The notes below the pieces were generated by a model that was not told the origin of the DNA, ran no database searches, and saw nothing but the letters and a program-made list of their open reading frames with translations. From Taudactylus pleione (taxonomy: Eukaryota > Chordata > Amphibia > Anura > Myobatrachidae), in NCBI GenBank assembly GCA_031769625.1, contig JAUIMM010001030.1:1898501-1962500 (forward strand): a stretch of DNA of 64,000 nt, given 5' to 3'. Both the position numbers and the translations under genes were made by a program. Of the stretch, positions 33,691-43,380 are shown one piece after another (position 1 is the stretch's first letter; the number at the start of each line of letters is the position of its first letter).

Positions 33691-33826
33691 GTGCCATTCA
33701 CTGTGCATGTTCTTTATTTTGTGATACACCTGCAACATTAACAGTTGAAATCTTTCCCATCTAACAACCAACCTTTACTGTAGGTCTTCTACTCCCTGTG
33801 TAGTAGTAGCATCTATCACTTATAAC

Positions 33827-34769
33827 TAGGAGTGTGCATCAGCCACTTTTCGTGTTTTGGTTTTAGATCTGGATCTTTCTTCGTGTTTTGGATCTGGATT
33901 GGTTTTGCCAAAACCACCCTTCCGTGTTTTGGGTTCTGGGTTTTGTGTTTTGGATCTATATTTTTTTGAAAAAAGCATAAAAACAGCTAAAATCACAGAA
34001 TTTGTGGGTTTTTCTGCTCCTATGCTATTATTAACCTCAATAACCTTAATTTCCACTCATTTCCAGTCTATTCTGAACACCTCACACCTCACAATAGTGT
34101 TTTTATGTCCAAAAGGTTGCACCGAGGTAGCTGGATGACTATGCTAAGCGACACGAGTGGGCAGCACAAACACGTGGCCCATCTAGGAGTGACACTGCAG
34201 TGGCAGACAGGATGGCAGTTTGAAAAACTAGGCCCCAAACAGTACATAATGCAAAGAAAAAAAAGAGGTGCAAAATTGAATTGTCCTTGGGCCCTCCCAC
34301 CCACCCTTATGTTGTATAAACAGGACATGCACACTTTAACAAACCAATCATTTCAGCGCCAGGGTCTGCCACACGACTGTGGCTGAAATGATTGGTTCGT
34401 TTGGGCCCCCACAAAACAAGCTGGCAATTAATCTGTTCCTACACAAACTGGCTCTACGGAGGCAAGATGTCGTCCTCATCCTCCTCATTCACCGATTCCT
34501 CACCCTCTTCAGTGTTGTGTACATCCTCATCCTCACAGAGTATTAATTCGTCCCCGCTGGAATCCACCACCACAGGTCCCTCTGTACGTTCTGGAGGCTG
34601 GTCTCCCTGGAAGAGTTGATAATTCATTTTTATGAACATCTTCTTCTCCACATTTTGTGGAAGCAACCTCCTACGCCTTTCGCTGACAAGGTTCCCGGCT
34701 GCACTAAACACTCTTTCGGAGTATACACTGGAGGGGGGGCAACTCAGGTAAAATAGAGCCAGTTTGTAC
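33827..34769 (-). mobile_element. hAT copy D, piece 1 (left end and transposase C-terminus)
   Basis: Starts TAGGAGTG, a mutated form of the family end. Collinear with copy A 5830-6780. Carries the 3' hairpin and the transposase C-terminal frame (34454-34762) ending ERVFSAAGNL...ILPP. Interrupted at 34769 by copy B, whose duplication GTTTGTAC falls inside the transposase gene. The right end of copy D was lost near 48034, so its own target duplication cannot be confirmed. Confidence 0.88.
34454..34762 (-). pseudogene. hAT D transposase, C-terminal fragment
   Basis: Holds SSVYSERVFSAAGNLVSERR and the acidic tail of the family protein, up to the point where copy B is inserted. One 3-bp insertion (extra residue in VHNTEE) and several substitutions against A and B. 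Confidence 0.88.
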
Positions 34770-34924
34770 TAGGGGTGAGCGGGTTCGGATTTCTGAAATC
34801 CGAACCCCCCCGAGCCCCCCCGATCCGAGTCCGATCCGAGTCAGGCTCGACTTTTCCCGCCTGACTCGGATCTGACATCGAGGCAAAACGTCATCATCCC
34901 GCCTTCCGAGTCTCGCGGGTTTTG

Positions 34925-34965
34925 GATCCTATATAAGGTACCCGCGTCGGCGCCATTTTCTCACT
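34925..34965 (+). promoter_or_regulatory. Putative TATA promoter of hAT copy B
   Basis: CTATATAAGG at 34929-34938, followed by GGCGCCATTTTCTCACTCGG, conserved with copies A and D and directed towards the transposase. Confidence 0.65.
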
Positions 34966-35284
34966 CGGCTGTGGACAGTGAAGAGGGAGGGTGGGAGTTA
35001 GTGCTGTGTAGTGTAGTGTAGTGTAGTGCTGCTGTTGTCCACTACTTCAAAGTCCATAGGGGCTGGCTGTGTTGTGCTGTGCTGCTGTTGTTAATAGGGG
35101 CTGTGTCCACTACTTCAAAGTCCATAGGGGCTGGCTGGACTGTGTTGTGCAGTCAGTTCTCCATAGGGGCTGTGTCCACTCCAAAGTCCTGTGCAGTGTC
35201 CCAGTCCTAAAGGGGTGCTGTAGTGTTGTCCAGGGGGTGCTCTGTCCATCAGGGGTGCTCCCCCCAAGTGCTAAAAAAATAATA

Positions 35285-37070
35285 TATTTTCTGTGTTTGT
35301 GAATTGTGTGCGCAGTAGCCGCACGTGCATCAACAAAGTAGTGCCAAGCGTGCGCCTGTGTCATAAGTAAAGGGCCGGCTGGCTTGACCGTTAAAGGGTG
35401 CTGTAACCCCCGAAAGTACACTCCAGTCCAAACCAAAAAAAAATTATTTTCTGTGTTTGTGAATTGTGTGCGCAGTAGCCGCACGTGCATCAACAAAGTA
35501 GTGCCAAGCGTGCGCCTGTGTCATAAGTAAAGGGCCGGCTGGCTTGACCGTTAAGGGTGCTGTAACCCCCGAAAGTACACTCCAGTCCAAACCAAAAAAA
35601 AAATTATTTTCTGTGTTTGTGAATTGTGTGCGCAGTAGCCGCACGTGCATCAACAAAGTAGTGCCAAGCGTGCGCCTGTGTCATAAGTAAAGGGCCGGCT
35701 GGCTTGACCGTTAAGGGTGCTGTAACCCCCGAAAGTACACTCCAGTCCAAACCTAAAAAAAAATTATTTTCTGTGTTTGTGAATTGTGTGCGCAGTAGCC
35801 GCACGTGCATCAACAAAGTAGTGCCAAGCGTGCGCCTGTGTCATAAGTAAAGGGCCGGCTGGCTTGACCGTTAAGGGTGCTGTAACCCCTGAAAGTACAC
35901 TCCAGTCCAAACCTAAAAAAAAAATATTTTCTGTGTTTGTGAATTGTGTGCGCAGTAGCCGCACGTGCATCAACAAAGTAGTGCCAAGCGTGCGCCTGTG
36001 TCATAAGTAAAGGGCCAGCTGGCTTGACCGTTAAAGGGTGCTGTAACCCCCGAAAGTACACTCCAGTCCAAACCAAAAAAAAATTATTTTCTGTGTTTGT
36101 GAATTGTGTGCGCAGTAGCCGCACGTGCATCAACAAAGTAGTGCCAAGCGTGCGCCTGTGTCATAAGTAAAGGGCCGGCTGGCTTGACCGTTAAAGGGTG
36201 CTGTAACCCCCGAAAGTACACTCCAGTCCAAACCAAAAAAAAATTATTTTCTGTGTTTGTGAATTGTGTGCGCAGTAGCCGCACGTGCATCAACAAAGTA
36301 GTGCCAAGCGTGCGCCTGTGTCATAAGTAAAGGGCCGGCTGGCTTGACCGTTAAAGGGTGCTGTAACCCCTGAAAGTACACTCCAGTCCAAACCAAAAAA
36401 AAATTATTTTCTGTGTTTGTGAATTGTGTGCGCAGTAGCCGCACGTGCATCAACAAAGTAGTGCCAAGCGTGCGCCTGTGTCATAAGTAAAGGGCCGGCT
36501 GGCTTGACCGTTAAGGGTGCTGTAACCCCCGAAAGTACACTCCAGTCCAAACCAAAAAAAAAATTATTTTCTGTGTTTGTGAATTGTGTGCGCAGTAGCC
36601 GCACGTGCATCAACAAAGTAGTGCCAAGCGTGCGCCTGTGTCATAAGTAAAGGGCCGGCTGGCTTGACCGTTAAGGGTGCTGTAACCCCTGAAAGTACAC
36701 TCCAGTCCAAACCTAAAAAAAAATTATTTTCTGTGTTTGTGAATTGTGTGCGCAGTAGCCGCACGTGCATCAACAAAGTAGTGCCAAGCGTGCGCCTGTG
36801 TCATAAGTAAAGGGCCGGCTGGCTTGACCGTTAAAGGGTGCTGTAACCCCCGAAAGTACACTCCAGTCCAAACCAAAAAAAAATTATTTTCTGTGTTTGT
36901 GAATTGTGTGCGCAGTAGCCGCACGTGCATCAACAAAGTAGTGCCAAGAGTGCGCCTGTGTCATAAGTAAAGGGCCGGCTGGCTTGACCGTTAAAGGGTG
37001 CTGTAACCCACAAAGTACACTCCAGTCCAAACCAAAAAAAAAATTATTTTCTGTGTTTAGCCGCACGTAT
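35285..37070. repeat. 160-bp tandem array in hAT B leader, eleven units
   Basis: Regular 160-bp units with anchors near 35312, 35472, 35632 and so on to 36912. Units differ mainly in the length of an A-run and the C(C/T)GAAAGTACACTCC word. Unlike copy A, I see no six-unit higher-order period. Confidence 0.95.
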
Positions 37071-37092
37071 ATATCAAATCGATATAACATAA

Positions 37093-40000
37093 ATGGAGGA
37101 CCAAACTTTCTCCGATAAAAATAAAATAGAGAAAGATCAAGAACCACTTCCTCCTAGTGCTGAAGCTGCTGCCACTAGTCATGACATAGACGATAACATG
37201 CCATCAACGTCGTCTGCCAAGGCCGATGCCCAATGTCATAGTAGAGGGCACATACAATCCCAAATGGCAAAGTTCAGGAAAATGACCTTGAAAAAGACAT
37301 TTAAATCAGCTGAAGAGAAACGTAAACTTGCCAATATGCCATTTACGACACGGAGTGGCAAGGAACGGCTAAGGTCGATCCCTAGTATGTTCATGACTAG
37401 TGGTTCAGCTTCACATGACGATGGAAGCACTCCTCCCACTAAAAAAATCAAAAGAGTTAAGCTGGCAAAAGCACAGCGAAGAACTGTGCTTTCTAAGAAG
37501 ATATCACAAATCCCCAAGGAGAGTCCAAGTGTGGTGGTGGTTGCGATGCCTGACCTTCCCAGCACTGGACGGGAAGAGGTGGCTCTTTCCACCATTTGCA
37601 CGCCCCCTGCAAGTGCTGAAAGGAGCACCCACAGTCCACTTGCTGATATGCAAATTGAAGATGTCACTGTTGAAGTACAACAGGATGAGGATACTGGTGT
37701 AGCTGGCGCTGAGGAGGAAGTTGGCGAGGAGGATTCTGATGGTGATGTGGTTTGTTTAAATCAGGCTCCGGGGGAGACAGTTGTTGTCCGTGGGATGAAA
37801 AAGCCCATCACGGTCATGCCTGGGCAGAAGACCAAACATTCCACCTCTTTGGTCTGGCAATATTTCTATCCAAATCCGGACAACAACTGTCTTGCCATAT
37901 GTACCATATGTAAAGGTGAAATAAGTAGGGGTAGGGACGTCAACCACCTAGGAACATCCTCCCTTATACGGCACCTGCAGCGCGTTCATAAAAAGTTACT
38001 GTCAAGTTCAGAAACTTTGGCTCAGACCGTAAGCAGTCCAGGGACACCTAAATCCCGTTGTCCTGTTGTATCCAAGCGCCTGCAAACCACACCGTCAACT
38101 CCCTCCTCGTCAATTTCCTCCTTAGTCAGGATCGGAAGTAGTCCTGCAGGCCATATCACTGGCATGACTGACTCTCCTATCCGGGATTCCTCCGGAGGAT
38201 CCTGCATTGCTACGCCTACTGCTGCCGCTGCTGCTGTTGCTGCTGCTGCTGGGAGTCGTTCATCATCCCAGAGAGGAAGTAGGAACACCACTACTTTTAC
38301 TAAACAATTGACCCTCCAACAGTCCTTAGCGAGGAGGATGAAGTACGACAGCAGTCATCCTGAAGCAAAACGTATAACTGAGGCCTTGACTGCTATGTTG
38401 GTGTTAGACGTGCGTCCGGTATCCGCCATTAGTGCAGTGGGATTTAGACAATTGATGGAGGTAGTGTGTCCCCGGTTCCAAATCCCGTCTAGATTCCACT
38501 TCACTAGGCAGGCGATACCGAGACTGTACAGAAACGTCAGAAAAAGTGTCCTCAGTGTCCTGAAAAATGCCGTTGTACACAATGTCCACTTAACCACGGA
38601 CATGTGGACAAGTGGAACAGGGCAGACTAAGGACTATATGACTGTGACAGCCCACTGGGTAGATGTATCACCTTACGCAGCAACAGCAGCAGCGTCACCA
38701 GTAGCAGCATCTCAGAAACGCCAGCTCGTTACAAGGCAGGCTACGCTGTGTATCACCGGTTTCAGTAAGAGGCACACCGCCGACAACCTCTTAGAGAAAC
38801 TGAGGGAAATCATCGCCCAGTGGCTTACCCCACTTAGACTCTCCTGGGGATTTGTGATATCTGACAACGCCACCAATATTGTGTGGGCATTACATCTGGG
38901 CAAATTCCAGCACGTCCCATGTTTTGCTCACACAATAAACTTGGTGGTGCAGAATTTTCTGAAAAGCGACAGGGGCGTGCAGGAGACGCTTTGGGTGGCC
39001 CGAAAAATTTCTGGCCACTTTCGCCATTCAGCGACTGCGTGCCGAAGACTGGAGCGCCAGCAAACACTCTTGAACCTGCCCCGCCATCACCTGAAGCAAG
39101 AGGTTGTGACGCGGTGGAACTCAACCCTCTATATGCTTCAGAGGATGGAGGAGCAGCAAAAGGCCATACAAGCCTATACATCCACCTATGACATAGGCAA
39201 AGGAGGGGGTATGCACCTGACTCAAGCGCAGTGGAGAATGATTTCCGTGTTGTGCAAGGTTCTTCAGCCCTTCGAACTTGCCACACGTGAAGTCAGTTCA
39301 GACACTGCCAGCTTGAGTCAGGTCATTCCCCTCATCAGGCTTTTGCAGAAGCAGCTGGAGAAAGTGAAGGAGGAGCTAAGACGGAGCGATTCCGCTCGGC
39401 ATGTGGGACTTGTGGATGAAGCCCTTCATTCGCTTTGCCAGGATTCCAGGCTGGTCAATCTGTTGAAATCAGACCACTACATTTTGGCCACCGTGCTCGA
39501 TCCTAGGTTTAAAGCCTATGTGGTGTCTCTCTTTCCGGCCGACACAAGCCTGCAGAGGTGCAAAGACCTGCTGGTGAACACACTGTCAGCTGAAGCGGAA
39601 CGTGACACGTCAACGGCTCCTTCTTCATTTTCTCCCGCAACTGGGGCTGCCAGGAAAAAACTTAGGTATCCTAAGCAACCCGCTGGCGGTGATGCAGGGC
39701 AGGCAGGACCAAGTTTGGACATCTGGTCCGGACTGAAGGACCTGGCAACAATTTCTGACATGTCTACTGTCACTGCATATGATACTGTCACCATTGACAG
39801 AATGGTGGAGGATTACATCGGTGACAGCATCCAAGTAGGCATGTCAGACAGTCCATACCTGTACTGGCAGGAAAAAGAGGCAATTTGGAGGCCCCTGTAC
39901 AAACTGGCTCTATTTTACCTGAGTTGCCCCCCCTCCAGTGTGTACTCCGAAAGAGTGTTTAGTGCAGCCGGGAACCTTGTCAGCGAAAGGCGTAGGAGGT

Positions 40001-40209
40001 TGCTTCCACAGAATGTGGAGAAGATGATGTTCATCAAAATGAATTATCAGCTCTTCCAGGGAGACCAGCCTCCAGAACGTACAGAGGGACCTGTGGTGGT
40101 GGATTCAAGTGGGGACGAGTTAATACTTTGTGAGGATGAGGATGTACACACTGAAGAGGGTGAGGAATCGGTGGATGAGGAGGATGAGGATGACCTCTTG
40201 CCTCCGTAG
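37093..40209 (+). CDS. BED-finger hAT transposase, 1038 aa, intact
   Basis: Same protein as copy A with only about ten differences, including one extra Ala in the poly-Ala run near residue 385. BED finger at about 251-300 (C270, C273, H294, H299). Catalytic D503, D591 and E953 by the copy-A numbering plus one; RW pair in VTRWNSTL; C-terminal hAT dimerisation region, acidic tail DDLLPP. Starts at ATG 37093 right after the tandem array. Where A and B differ, B sometimes agrees with the old copy D (for example GMSDSP and PPERTE), so those states are probably ancestral. No stop or frameshift; plausible active transposase. Confidence 0.93.
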   Translation: MEDQTFSDKNKIEKDQEPLPPSAEAAATSHDIDDNMPSTSSAKADAQCHSRGHIQSQMAKFRKMTLKKTFKSAEEKRKLANMPFTTRSGKERLRSIPSMFMTSGSASHDDGSTPPTKKIKRVKLAKAQRRTVLSKKISQIPKESPSVVVVAMPDLPSTGREEVALSTICTPPASAERSTHSPLADMQIEDVTVEVQQDEDTGVAGAEEEVGEEDSDGDVVCLNQAPGETVVVRGMKKPITVMPGQKTKHSTSLVWQYFYPNPDNNCLAICTICKGEISRGRDVNHLGTSSLIRHLQRVHKKLLSSSETLAQTVSSPGTPKSRCPVVSKRLQTTPSTPSSSISSLVRIGSSPAGHITGMTDSPIRDSSGGSCIATPTAAAAAVAAAAGSRSSSQRGSRNTTTFTKQLTLQQSLARRMKYDSSHPEAKRITEALTAMLVLDVRPVSAISAVGFRQLMEVVCPRFQIPSRFHFTRQAIPRLYRNVRKSVLSVLKNAVVHNVHLTTDMWTSGTGQTKDYMTVTAHWVDVSPYAATAAASPVAASQKRQLVTRQATLCITGFSKRHTADNLLEKLREIIAQWLTPLRLSWGFVISDNATNIVWALHLGKFQHVPCFAHTINLVVQNFLKSDRGVQETLWVARKISGHFRHSATACRRLERQQTLLNLPRHHLKQEVVTRWNSTLYMLQRMEEQQKAIQAYTSTYDIGKGGGMHLTQAQWRMISVLCKVLQPFELATREVSSDTASLSQVIPLIRLLQKQLEKVKEELRRSDSARHVGLVDEALHSLCQDSRLVNLLKSDHYILATVLDPRFKAYVVSLFPADTSLQRCKDLLVNTLSAEAERDTSTAPSSFSPATGAARKKLRYPKQPAGGDAGQAGPSLDIWSGLKDLATISDMSTVTAYDTVTIDRMVEDYIGDSIQVGMSDSPYLYWQEKEAIWRPLYKLALFYLSCPPSSVYSERVFSAAGNLVSERRRRLLPQNVEKMMFIKMNYQLFQGDQPPERTEGPVVVDSSGDELILCEDEDVHTEEGEESVDEEDEDDLLPP

Positions 40210-40851
40210 AGCCAGTTTGTGCAGGGACACATTAATTGCCAGCTTGTTTTGTGGGGGCCCAAACGAACCAATCATTTCAGCCACAGTTGTGTGGCAGACC
40301 CTGGCGCTGAAATGATTGATTTGTTAAAGTGTGCATGTCCTGTTTATACAACATAAGGGTGGGTGGGAGGGCCCAAGGACAATTCCATCTTGCACCTCTT
40401 TTTTTCTTTGCATTATGTACAGTTTGGGGCCTAGTTTTTCTAACTGCCATCCTGTCTGCCACTGCAGTGTCACTCCTAGATGGGTCACGTGTTTGTGCCG
40501 CCCACTCGTGTCGCTTAGCATAGTCATCCAGCTACCTCGGTGCAACCTTTTGGACATAAAAACACTATTGTGAGGTGTGAGGTGTTCAGAATAGACTGGA
40601 AATGAGTGGAAATTAAGGTTATTGAGGTTAATAATAGCATAGGAGCAGAAAAACCTACAAATTCTGTGATTTTAGCTGTTTTTATGCTTTTTTTAAAAAA
40701 AATACAGATCCAAAACACAAAACCCAGAACCCAAAACACGGAAGGGTGGTTTTGGCAAAACCAATCCAGATCCAAAACACGAAGAAAGATCCAGATCCAA
40801 AACCAAAACACAAAACACGAAAAGTGGCCGGTGCACACCCCTAGTTTGTAC

Positions 40852-41001
40852 AGGGGCCTCCAAATTGCCTCTTTTTCCTGCCAGTACAGGTACGGACTGT
40901 CTGACATGCCTACTTGGATGCTGTCACCGATGTAATCCTCCACCATTCTGTCAATGGTGACAGTATCATATGCAGTGACAGTAGACATGTCAGAAATTAT
41001 T
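40852..41001 (-). pseudogene. hAT copy D, piece 2 (transposase fragment)
   Basis: Resumes copy D exactly after the copy B target duplication: on the minus strand VTAYDTVTIDRMVEDYIGDS and MSDSPYLYWQEKEAIWRPLY match residues about 891-936. Ends at ATGTCAGAAATTATT (40987-41001), the target site of the palindromic Penelope element. Confidence 0.9.
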
Positions 41002-41183
41002 AAACATAAATGACCAGGGAAGGGGGGAATAGGGGGATATAGTTTGAGCACAGGATATAATGGATATAATTAGTCAAAAGAATAATGAAAATCCACAATT
41101 ATAAATATCAAACCCTAGTATAGGTGTCAAGCAAAAATATTGTACAGTGTGGAGGTGCTCCCCATGAGAGTATAGATAAACGT

Positions 41184-42098
41184 AGTATGGGGGAGAAGAA
41201 GAAAACTCTCTTGTTGGGGGCACTCGAATGTAAAGGTTATAATAAGAATAATATATAAAAAATAACTTTTATTAGATATATTTTAAAATACCAAAAACAA
41301 GTCTGAGCCTGTTACTTATTGGCATTACTGTTGGAATAACAGCTATAAATTATCACAAGCAGAACACGAACATACATAGAACATAAGACAACATATAATA
41401 CAATACTTATCACAATTATGTGAAGCTAAGTGAAATATTACAAATAGGTCTATAATTCTCTGTTATATACAATATTGAGACCTATATAAAACATATACTA
41501 GTTCAATGACCTCATAATGTCGTCATAGCACAATGGCTAATCAGAATTACGGCAGAAGCATACAAGGAAATCTTCTACAAAAGAATGTGATAATAACCAT
41601 ACAATATTCAATATAGGTTACGTGAGATATCACAGCACAATAACACTGAACAGTAATCAGAGAAATACAATGATAAGGGGGTCAGATGAAATAATAGCTG
41701 ACCCTGCAAATATCAAAATGAATATAAGTAAATCACAGGTTGTAATGAGAGGCAGATCACACGTAGGTTGCCTGTGATGCCACCCAGGTACTTGTAGACA
41801 GTAAGGTTATAGGAAAAAGTAAAGCTACTCCTTTATGTGGAGTTTACAAAATAGCAGCTGCTGCATGCCATTGTATAACCATTGAATGGCATGTGAGCGT
41901 ACTATAAAGGTACTCCCAGGGTAGGGAATAAGTACAATGAGTATCTGCTGTTGGACTGCGTTAAAAAGAAGGTCCTGGTGTAAACATTGCAGGAACCTCT
42001 AATAGGCGCACCCCAATGAGAGTACTCATAGAGACAATAGTTATCGTAATGAAATAACACAGCATAGGTTTGCGATCTGTGCTGCTGCCAGTCATATA
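41184..42098 (-). repeat. Left arm of 915-bp inverted repeat
   Basis: Reverse complement of 42451-43365 with very few differences; one is visible near 41767 (GTTGCCTGTG versus GTCGCCTGTG on the complement). Outer end at AGTATGGGGGAG, inner end at GCCAGTCATATA. Confidence 0.95.
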
Positions 42099-42104
42099 GA
42101 TGCA

Positions 42105-42142
42105 TCTGACTGAGGAAGCGACAGTGAAACGCGCGTCTCAGA
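42105..42142 (+). ncRNA. Hammerhead-like ribozyme motif in palindromic element
   Basis: Stem I TCTGA / TCAGA, core CTGAGGA (the seventh core base is variable in hammerheads) and GAAA, a CGCGCG short stem III, and a U-C cleavage position before TCAGA. Stem II is weak. Placement at the start of the terminal-repeat unit fits the known position in Penelope-like elements. Confidence 0.55.
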
Positions 42143-42450
42143 CCCGCGAATCCGGCTGTGTACAGGCGGGATTCGTCATGGCAGCATACTGACAGGCTCT
42201 TCTAGTGGCAGATTTTCTATACTACACACCGGCTCCCTGGAGGTGAGCGCTCAGGTACTTTTCATACTACACTTTCTTTAGCGCACTGAGTGGCTTTATT
42301 TAACAGAGACAAGTTTGTGACCCTGCAATACCTTTAGGGCAACAGAGCTCCACTTGTCCTGTACTAGCCATAGTGCAGCTACACTCATACTCTTTCTTCC
42401 TATCACTGCATATGCGATCTGGGTTTCCCACCACTCACCACTACCTTTGG

Positions 42451-43365
42451 TATATGACTGGCAGCAGCACAGATCGCAAACCTATGCTGTGTTATTTCAT
42501 TACGATAACTATTGTCTCTATGAGTACTCTCATTGGGGTGCGCCTATTAGAGGTTCCTGCAATGTTTACACCAGGACCTTCTTTTTAACGCAGTCCAACA
42601 GCAGATACTCATTGTACTTATTCCCTACCCTGGGAGTACCTTTATAGTACGCTCACATGCCATTCAATGGTTATACAATGGCATGCAGCAGCTGCTATTT
42701 TGTAAACTCCACATAAAGGAGTAGCTTTACTTTTTCCTATAACCTTACTGTCTACAAGTACCTGGGTGGCATCACAGGCGACCTACGTGTGATCTGCCTC
42801 TCATTACAACCTGTGATTTACTTATATTCATTTTGATATTTGCAGGGTCAGCTATTATTTCATCTGACCCCCTTATCATTGTATTTCTCTGATTACTGTT
42901 CAGTGTTATTGTGCTGTGATATCTCACGTAACCTATATTGAATATTGTATGGTTATTATCACATTCTTTTGTAGAAGATTTCCTTGTATGCTTCTGCCGT
43001 AATTCTGATTAGCCATTGTGCTATGACGACATTATGAGGTCATTGAACTAGTATATGTTTTATATAGGTCTCAATATTGTATATAACAGAGAATTATAGA
43101 CCTATTTGTAATATTTCACTTAGCTTCACATAATTGTGATAAGTATTGTATTATATGTTGTCTTATGTTCTATGTATGTTCGTGTTCTGCTTGTGATAAT
43201 TTATAGCTGTTATTCCAACAGTAATGCCAATAAGTAACAGGCTCAGACTTGTTTTTGGTATTTTAAAATATATCTAATAAAAGTTATTTTTTATATATTA
43301 TTCTTATTATAACCTTTACATTCGAGTGCCCCCAACAAGAGAGTTTTCTTCTTCTCCCCCATACT
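42451..43365 (+). repeat. Right arm of 915-bp inverted repeat
   Basis: Starts TATATGACTGGCAGCAGC and ends TCTCCCCCATACT. Contains an AT-rich, AATAAAAGTT-bearing 3' region (about 43270-43310) like other Penelope 3' ends. Confidence 0.95.
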
Positions 43366-43380
43366 ATGTCAGAAATTATT

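Larger units (their letters stand above)
34770..40843 (+). mobile_element. Complete hAT transposon, copy B (6.1 kb), nested in copy D
   Basis: Ends TAGGGGTG...CACCCCTA with a perfect 8-bp duplication GTTTGTAC (34762-34769 and 40844-40851). Same architecture as copy A in opposite orientation: 27-nt terminal palindrome (34781-34807), TATA promoter (34929-34938), 160-bp array (about 35285-37070, eleven units), intact transposase, 3' hairpin. It is about 635 bp shorter than copy A, close to four array units. It inserted into a related older copy, splitting that transposase gene. Confidence 0.96.
41002..43365. mobile_element. Penelope-derived palindromic element, 2.36 kb
   Basis: Inserted in copy D with a 15-bp perfect duplication ATGTCAGAAATTATT (40987-41001 and 43366-43380). 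It consists of a 182-bp left extension, a 915-bp left arm (41184-42098), a 352-bp spacer, and a 915-bp right arm (42451-43365) that is the near-perfect reverse complement of the left. A hammerhead-like motif opens the spacer. Together spacer and right arm look like one Penelope terminal repeat in plus orientation, preceded by an inverted 5'-truncated copy. No RT or GIY-YIG frame, so non-autonomous. Confidence 0.85.
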
